From the NCBI GenBank assembly GCA_025617745.1, contig CM046853.1, positions 50,832,934-50,896,933 on the forward strand: a DNA stretch of 64,000 nucleotides. Reading direction: 5' to 3'. Position 1 is the stretch's first letter. The number at the start of each line of letters is the position of its first letter. Shown here piece by piece: positions 58,119-64,000 of the stretch. Below the pieces are notes generated by a model. The model was given only the letters and a program-made list of their open reading frames with translations, ran no database searches and was not told the DNA's origin. The position numbers and the translations under genes are program-made. Origin of the DNA: Heliocidaris erythrogramma (taxonomy: Eukaryota; Echinodermata; Echinoidea; Camarodonta; Echinometridae).

Positions 58119-58227
58119 CCACTGACCTCTACCACCTGGACGGATCATCGCCCATTCCCGCGCGTGCGAGCACTTGAAGCCATGTTACTCTTCCGAGAGC
58201 GATGTGGTTTGTGGTAGAGGTCAGTGG
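58119..58227. mobile_element. Small hairpin MITE nested in the TIR element
   Basis: CCACTGACCTCTACCAC at left mirrors GTGGTAGAGGTCAGTGG at right. The internal sequence is CpG-rich ('cattcccgcgcgtgcgagca'). Confidence 0.75.
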
Positions 58228-58486
58228 TCTATGCTTACAATGCAGGGTAACGCGCACGCCACATGCGCTATGAAAAATCCTCTGCGATAATGTCCGTTCT
58301 CCATACAAAATACATACATCTCCGTGAAGGATCCGGCAAGGATACAACCGCACTGAAATAGCGCGGAGGTTGAGGGGGTGCCATTGATCTCAACACATAC
58401 AAAGGGTGTGCTCAAAAGACAAATTAAAACTTACAAAGCCCCTACTATGGGGCGCCAAGTGTACCCTGTCTGCTTTTGTTACAAAA

Positions 58487-58635
58487 TCAATGATTTTGTT
58501 ATAAAATCAATCCCCACTGGTGATTTTGTTACAAAATCAATCCACACTAATGATTTTGTTACAAAATCCATCCCCACTTTTGATTTTGTTACAAAAGTAA
58601 AATTGCAGGGTGATTTTGTAACAGAAGCAGTCAGG
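58487..58635. repeat. 30-bp minisatellite with palindromic TGATTTTGTTACAAAATCA core
   Basis: About five units of 30 bp, each holding TGATTTTGTTACAAAATCA plus an 11-bp spacer. Outer copies decay ('tgattttgtaacagaagc'). Confidence 0.85.
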
Positions 58636-59509
58636 GCACACTTGGCGTCCCATAGCACAGAAAACATCTACCGGGCGGGGTGACTGATTTCAGCACTTTA
58701 CTAGAGCTCAATCAGCGTCAATAGAGAGCTTCGTACGAGTGCTTTGTCAGCCTCGGAAGACCAACGAGGCCGTGTTTGTAACTATATTGATAAGATATGT
58801 AGTTATTAGTTCTGAATTATATTTATTACTGAAAATATTTCAGTACTTGAAAGATAAGTAGATCTACATCGTTGGAGATAGAGCACAGGCTTAGGGGGCC
58901 TACTGTAGTGTAGTGTTAGATCTAACGTTGGTCCCGTCCATTCCAATACGTGTGGGGATTTTGGAGGCAGTTTATTTTTCTCTGTTGCGGCCCATACGCC
59001 GCACCCCGACTTTGGGATAATATTTGGAGTGAAAATAGTGCGGCCTTTCCGCCGGCGAATACGGTAATTCCTTTGCTCGCTATATCATATAATGTTTCAT
59101 ATTACTCCTGCTAAATATTGCGCCCCCCGATGTAGGATAAAGTATATAAAAGAGCCTTTGCAAAGGTTCAACTTATGAAAGAAATCTCAACTTCATGTAT
59201 AGCCTTGCTTAATTTCTTGACTCTTTCTCGAGCCTTTCATGGTTTTCGTTAGTTTTGCTCCCGATTGTAGAAGTGAGTGAATAGAAAACCGCTTATCAAT
59301 GTATAAAATTTGAGTTTCTCTACCGCTCAATTGCGGTGATCAATTATTGCAAAATTTCCTGGATAAAATGCACAAGAAATTGCGTTTTTTAGACTTCATT
59401 TTTTGCCCCGGGTGCCATAATCCCTAGTATCATGAACACGGATCGACACCCTGTGGCACCCCTATTGAAAAATCCTGGCTACGCCTGTGGTCATTATAAG
59501 AGGTGAAAA

Positions 59510-59820
59510 TTAAGTATGTGAGAAGAGGAAAAGGGCATATATTAGATAGTAAAAGTAAAGACGGGGAACTTATCAGATTAAAAAGAGGCACTAGAAGGGG
59601 GAAATGTGCACTTATTGAGGAAAAGGGGCATTTAAGAGATTTAAAAAGAGGTACTTATCAGAAGGGGGAAAAGTGCATATTGGGGAAAAGGGGCACTTTT
59701 CAGATTTAAATGAGGCACTTATCAGAAGGGGAAATGTGCACTTATTGGGGAAAAGGGGCTCTTCCAGTAGTAAAAAGGGCACCTTTCAGAGAGAAAGGGG
59801 TATTTTAAAAAGCGTGCGGG
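59510..59820. repeat. Purine-rich 'aaaggggcacttatcag' minisatellite
   Basis: Irregular repeats of 'gaggcacttatcagaagggg' and 'aaatgtgcacttattgggga'. Its right part (from about 59690) recurs inverted at 60430-60575. Confidence 0.7.
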
Positions 59821-60009
59821 CACTGTGCCCCCTGCCCCAGGTGTGCCACTTCTGATTTAAAAAAAATTGCTTCTCGGAACAAACTTGACTTTTACTTATT
59901 GACCCTGGAGCCCCAACGATTAATTTTTGAATTGGGCCTAATGAGATTGTACTGTTTTATCTTACAAAATACATGTAGCAGACATGGAAATATTTACACA
60001 ATTAAGTTA

Positions 60010-60083
60010 TTACGTACGTACGTACGTAATAAATACTACTTACGTACGTACGTACGTAGTATTATTACGTACGTACGTAGTAT
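60010..60083. repeat. ACGTACGTACGT block, copy 2
   Basis: Three groups of ACGT repeats separated by short AT spacers ('aataaatactactt', 'agtattatt'). Confidence 0.88.
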
Positions 60084-60089
60084 TGATGA

Positions 60090-60285
60090 CGATCAATGGC
60101 GGCGGCCGATCGAGAGGGTCAGACTCGTGCGTTTGTACTTTGAAATTGGTTTTACTCAGAGGGAAATACTCTATTATTTAATTTCCAAGCATAGTCAAAA
60201 GCCACAGAACCCTAAAGCGTGGCTTAAGAGGCCTTGCATTATTTCGAAGAAAACCATCAATGTCAGGCTCAGCCTGACACTTAAT
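60090..60285 (+). pseudogene. Helix-turn-helix-like transposase/integrase head fragment
   Basis: One frame reads 'RVRLVRLYFEIGFTQREILY' 'YLISKH', then after a spacer 'CIISKKTINVRLSLT'. This resembles the N-terminal HTH of integrase-like eukaryotic DDE proteins (pattern: ...YF.LG...REIL..L...HG..IS..TL..RL). The domain is cut off before any catalytic core. Call made from memory of the family pattern. Confidence 0.35.
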
Positions 60286-60569
60286 CATATACATATTTTC
60301 ATGTCTGCTACACTATTTTGCAAAACAAAACAGTACAATCTCCTTAGGCCCAATTCAAAAATTAATCTTTGGGGCTCCAGCGTCAAGAGGTAAAATTCAA
60401 GTTCGTTCCGAGAAACAATTTTTTAAAATCAGAAGTGGCGCACCCGGGGCAGGAGGCACAGTGCCCCCACGCTTTTTAAAATGCCCCTTTCTCTCTGATA
60501 GGTGCCCTTTTTACTACTGGACTCCTCTTTTCCCCAATAAGTGCACATTCCCCCTTCAGATAAGTGCCT

Positions 60570-60835
60570 GATTTTTCCCGGATAGTCTATAATTAGATTC
60601 AAGTTATGAGGAAATCTTATTACGGGACATAAATTTAGGATATGAAAGAAAATGATTGTGATGAGGATATCGGTCGTTACAAATTCATGACAAAGTGGCC
60701 AATTTGTCTAGTGATTTTCTTTGTTTTCAATAGTTTTCAGTGTGATTCATAAACTTTCAGACTATACAGTTGTCAGATAGTTTTTAGTGTTATAAAGATT
60801 CATAACTTCATTTTGTTCGATTTTACCCGAACAGA
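60570..60835. repeat. Right arm of the diverged inverted repeat
   Basis: Partner of 54660-54900. It begins with 'ttttcccggat' / 'ataattagattcaagttatg' and ends 'ttcgattttaccc'. Confidence 0.72.
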
Positions 60836-61076
60836 GTCGAAATTCTGTTTTGATTTGTCTGGGACCGGACTTGCCGCTGGGAAAATGAAGCGACACACAC
60901 GTGCACTCACACATCCACCAACACACGTCACACACACACATCACACAAATGTTGAGAATTCTTCACACTTGACAAGCTAGCGCCCACAGGCTCACAACAT
61001 TGTGGAAAATCAACGGGAATTGACGGATAAATACAAAGGCAGCTGTGTAATTTCAATCTTTTTCATGTATTATTTA
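60836..61076. other. ILF2 intron 1 segment
   Basis: Contains a CA-rich stretch (60893-60950). Nothing else. Confidence 0.4.
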
Positions 61077-61223
61077 TTACGTACGTACGTAATATATATT
61101 ACGTACGTACGTAATAAATATCACGTACGTACGTAGTAATTATCACGTGTACGTAATATTACCACGTACGTACGTAGTATTTATTACGTACGTACGTAGT
61201 ATTATTACGTACGTACGTAATAT
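61077..61223. repeat. ACGTACGTACGT block, copy 3
   Basis: Six or more ACGTACGTACGT groups at roughly 25-bp spacing, one interrupted ('cacgtgtacgtaat'). It is followed by 'tttttttacgtcgtcagttt' and 'ggcccttccaggtcttcgta', shared inverted with 46281-46330. Confidence 0.9.
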
Positions 61224-61268
61224 TTTTTTATTTTTTTACGTCGTCAGTTTGGCCCTTCCAGGTCTTCG

Positions 61269-62748
61269 TAAATTACTCATTGAAAACGATTTTTATCAAA
61301 CATTTCTTAAGACGATGCATCGTGTATGGTCAGAACAGTGTAGCCCCCAGTACCGTTGGACGGGGTGTCCAATACGGTATGTATTCGTGACAATCGGACT
61401 ACTATTAGTACTAAGCAATTTTTAAATGATTTTTTGAAGCTGCCGATAATGTCAAGCAACATATTATTAAGCAAAAATAATGAACAGCACAATAAAGAAC
61501 CGTTACAGATCGCCGAATAACCCATAAATAACAGTCAAATTTGCGTACCGATGCGTTATTATTTACCGATTCAACATGAAGACGCCATGTTGAAAATGAG
61601 ATCTCCACTCGTCGCACCATGGAAACCGGGCGAAACTAGCTTATTCACGTAAACCACGGTGACTCATCAATATTTCGACGGACCGATCCATTCTGATACG
61701 GGTGGGATTTTTTCGTTTGCTTGGTTTGATTTTACCGATTATTCATAAAACCGCATGGACACCGCGTGGGCAGCTAATATTACTGAAGGATGATACTCAA
61801 AAATGTTTGATCATATTCCGATTTTCTTTATCAAATATTACTGGCAAGATAATTCTCTTGTTATGGAGCCTAAGATATATGATTACCACTTTCTCATAAA
61901 TGAAACATCAGATGACATTACCGCCACTACCTATTCATTATTAGTGGACACCGCCCGTAGAGTCGGTAGTGCCAACTTTGCCAAGTCTGCTATAAAAAAT
62001 GTGCAACGAATCCGCCCTGTTTCTACTTTATTTACATACAAATGAAGTTAAAGTGTAGCTTGCTTATCATTAGTGGAATCAGTTTTTTATTTTATTTCTG
62101 GAAATAAAGTAGTAAAATTATTTGTTTTCATGTCACATTTTTTCAGCAAAAATTGATGATGGACACCAACATTTATAGTCATTTTTTTCAAACAAGGGAT
62201 CAGCATGTGTTTTGATTATTCACACACAGAAACATTATAATTATGTGTTCTATTTAAAAACCTCCAACATTGCTAATTGTTTGCTTTACACCGAGTATAC
62301 ATGTTTATATACCCATCAGCTGTGAATTTCTGTGAAGATCCCAACTTCGTGGACAGACCCATATACATGACAATATATATAAAACATTTGGTGAAGAGAG
62401 AGGGATTGACATCACATACTCATGTTCGACTTACTAATTTGGCTCAAAGTGATTAGATAGATGTTAGTTTCTTGCTATTTCTTAATTCAATGCAAAGAAA
62501 TCTGACTTAAAGTTTGTCTTTTGGGTTTTTTTAATGCATGGGGAGGGGCTGGGGGTGCCTACCATATCTATACATGGCTGTAAGGTTTGAGATTCAAACT
62601 CGATAGTATGTGCCATTTCAGTCTTAAATTACCGGTTGCATTGTGCAGACTGAATTGAACTACATGTAAACTAAACTGAACTGAACTGTTTGATAGTACA
62701 AAGTAGTCTTTGTGGAAACATCTAAAGAAGTCTGTTATTTCCTTCCAG
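61269..62748. other. ILF2 intron 1, distal end
   Basis: No gene identified. Two coding-like short frames (61266-61380 and 61803-62045) have no recognised family and are not called. 'ccaacttcgtggacagaccc' at about 62340-62360 mirrors 53254-53273. Confidence 0.4.
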
Positions 62749-62835
62749 GTCCAAGACTGCAGCTCGACGGGGTCGTGGAGGTGGACAAGGAGGGCCTAGG
62801 GGCCCGGTCAGGGGGCCAGGAGGCCCCAGAGGAAT
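62749..62835 (+). CDS. ILF2: ILF2/NF45 coding exon 2 (RG-rich head)
   Basis: Acceptor 'ccttccag', donor GTATGT. With exon 1 it encodes MTR then 'SKTAARRGRGGGQGGPRGPV' and 'RGPGGPRG', the Arg/Gly-rich N-terminal tail that binds RNA in NF45. NF45 pairs with NF90 (ILF3) through a nucleotidyltransferase-like DZF domain and acts in RNA metabolism and transcription. Phase 2 in, phase 2 out (AT|G). Confidence 0.87.
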
Positions 62836-63299
62836 GTATGTACATCATTATCTTTATAAATATATTTAATTACACTTGTGACAACTGACAAGAGTTAAAA
62901 AGTGCAGAATGTATAAAGAAAAGTTTTCCATTAATGTAGTGTTGGAAATTAGTGGTACATTTCAGTACAAAATTGATAGAAAGTTGCATTCAAATTGAAA
63001 GTTGTATCAAATGGACAATCACGTGGCCCATTTACGAATTGATTTTCTCAACTTCAACAAGTTTTAACATTCTTTTGAACCACATAGCTCATTCTTGATT
63101 TACTGCTTTTATTCAAAATACCTTTGCTATCATGGAGTAGTTGAATGAAGTTGAAGACATAATGTCTCAGCCTGTCATAATGAAGAGCAGAAAAGAGTCC
63201 CAAGAAAATGATATGTATTGCATCTTTGTTTTTTTATCCAAGTCATTGCGTGCCTGTGTAAGATGTCCTTAATTATCACCCTCCTCTCTCTTCCCACAG
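62836..63299 (+). other. ILF2 intron 2
   Basis: 464 bp, AT-rich, GTATGT to CACAG with a pyrimidine tract 'ccctcctctctcttccc'. No repeat noticed. Confidence 0.8.
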
Positions 63300-63348
63300 G
63301 TGGAGAGCACCGGCTTTCATGCCACATATTCCATTTGATATAGTCCAG
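63300..63348 (+). CDS. ILF2: ILF2/NF45 coding exon 3 (PHIPFD motif)
   Basis: 49 bp after 'ttcccacag', encoding MWRAPAFMPHIPFDIVQ and ending at GTAAGA in phase 0. 'F(M/V)PHIPFD' is the signature just before the DZF domain of NF45 (vertebrates: FVPHIPFDF). Remaining exons lie beyond the right edge. Confidence 0.9.
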
Positions 63349-63766
63349 GTAAGATTCTAATATGATGTAGTCTGGTAAGAGCAAAAAGGGCAGTAAACTG
63401 AGTTTCATGATATGAGTTAGCATCCTTCTGGCACTGAGCAGACGAATATATCCTATTTTATCTTGCTAGGTATTGCTGTTTTTTGAAGTTTAAGATTGCT
63501 AAAAGAACTTGAACTTTCACCATTGTTTGTGTTTAGCCAGCAAATTCATGATGCTATACTTAACCTATCATGAACTTCTACATTAAGGTCACATTTCCAC
63601 CTTGGTGCAATGCTTAGTAAATTAAAGAATATACATGTATATGGCTACTTTTGACCATTTTGTTTTTTTATGTGCAAAATAGTGTATTAAAATGGCAGGT
63701 TGTACTTTCGTAAAAAGTTTTTGCTATGTTTTAATATGTACTAATATTTTTTTAGTGATGATCCTT
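63349..63766 (+). other. ILF2 intron 3, start
   Basis: AT-rich with no feature. Confidence 0.5.
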
Positions 63767-64000
63767 ATAGAGAAAGTTGAGTTCTGGGAAAGGTGAAAAA
63801 TAATTTGTGACCTTTCTTATTCTCTTTATGTCAGTTAGCGTTAGCGTTAGGGAGATTATCATTGAAGAAATGTCCCCTGGAAAGGATTGCTCTTCATATG
63901 TCCTCATATTTGAAATATGGCAAGAAACAGCTGAAGTGTTCGGTTTGAACATTCATGCCACATATGTTCGCAGTCCCATATACCCATTTCTGTGTGCAAT
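63767..64000 (+). mobile_element. Family-D TTAA MITE, cut by window end
   Basis: 'agagaaagttgagttctggg', 'gtcccctggaaaggattgct' and 'catttctgtgtgcaat' follow the order of 8606-8997. The right end lies outside the window. Confidence 0.65.

Larger units (their letters stand above)
57337..59066. mobile_element. 1.73 kb TIR element, TACCGTATTCGCCGGC termini
   Basis: TACCGTATTCGCCGGC at left and GCCGGCGAATACGGTA at right are perfect inverses. The next blocks ('gataggccgcagcg', 'cgccgcaccccgac') are related. The interior contains a 109 bp hairpin (58119-58227) and a 30-bp minisatellite (58487-58635). No transposase recognised. Confidence 0.8.
59690..60575. mobile_element. ~0.9 kb foldback enclosing ACGT repeats and a transposase-like fragment
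   Basis: Left arm 59690-60000 ('gagccccaacgattaatttt', 'tttgaattgggcctaatgag') mirrors the right arm 60295-60575 ('ctccttaggcccaattcaaa', 'attaatctttggggctcc'). The loop holds ACGT runs (60010-60083) and a 170 bp coding-like segment (60090-60285). Confidence 0.78.
44279..62748 (+). other. ILF2 intron 1 (about 18.5 kb)
   Basis: Bounded by GTGAGT and 'ccttccag'. It is almost wholly repeats and foldback structures, itemised separately, plus a possible minus-strand nested gene at 45467-48763. Confidence 0.75.

Noticed and set aside
58487-58635. Regularly spaced palindromic repeats resembling a CRISPR array
   Set aside because: Eukaryotic intron context, 11-bp spacers far too short, no cas genes, and decaying end units; it is a minisatellite.
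61803-62045. 80-codon ORF with 'TSDDITATTYSLLVDTARRV'
   Set aside because: Somewhat protein-like but short, with no splice context or recognised family.
53240-62372. A single giant 9 kb palindromic transposon from 53.2 to 62.4 kb
   Set aside because: Only a ~25 bp word ('gggtctgtccatgaagttgg') is mirrored at the outer edges; flanks do not align, so the larger element is not supported.

Overview
The window is eukaryotic nuclear DNA from a marine invertebrate. It is AT-rich, has large introns with GT-AG splice sites, and is crowded with short non-autonomous transposons. Repeat style (AT-rich introns, C/G-run repeats, foldback elements, the 'gcggaggcataa' satellite) and close matches to animal genes make an echinoderm, probably a sea urchin, my best guess. 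A mollusc or other invertebrate is not excluded. No prokaryotic operon, CRISPR array or rRNA is present.

Three conserved genes are supported. (1) At the left edge, minus strand, the first coding exon of a tropomodulin-family actin-capping protein (1253-1366); the rest lies off the window. (2) At 11516-33938, minus strand, a complete STT3B-type catalytic subunit of the oligosaccharyltransferase. I resolved 18 coding exons whose phases all join and give an 833-residue protein with the EFDPW, YDNEG, SVSEHQP and WWDYG motifs intact. (3) From 44271, plus strand, the start of an ILF2/NF45 gene. Eight coding bases lie in exon 1, an 18.5 kb intron follows, and exons 2 (62749-62835) and 3 (63300-63348) carry the RG-rich head and the PHIPFD motif. 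STT3B and ILF2 are head to head, about 10.3 kb between start codons. A weaker fourth gene model sits on the minus strand inside ILF2 intron 1 (48763 to 46111, perhaps 45467).

Layout: 1-6 kb tropomodulin 5' region with a nested foldback element; 6-11.5 kb intergenic repeats; 11.5-34 kb STT3B with introns holding satellites, LINE relics, TTAA-flanked elements and hairpin MITEs; 34-44 kb a repeat-dense divergent intergenic region (degenerate C/G-run repeats, a TTAA element, a tRNA-derived SINE, an L1/Tx1-like LINE relic, a terminal-inverted-repeat element with a pyrimidine minisatellite); 44-62.7 kb ILF2 intron 1, a mosaic of inverted repeats, ACGT-repeat blocks, minisatellites and a transposase-like fragment; 62.7-64 kb ILF2 exons 2-3 and another TTAA element.

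The most notable structures are: a ~0.7 kb nearly identical inverted repeat with one arm in the first intron of STT3B and the other in the first intron of ILF2, bracketing both promoters; a fourfold in-frame 48-bp duplication of the splice acceptor of STT3B's catalytic WWDYG exon; and an X-X-Y-Y array of TTAA-separated transposon modules. All calls were made by eye from sequence and remembered family features; no search was run.
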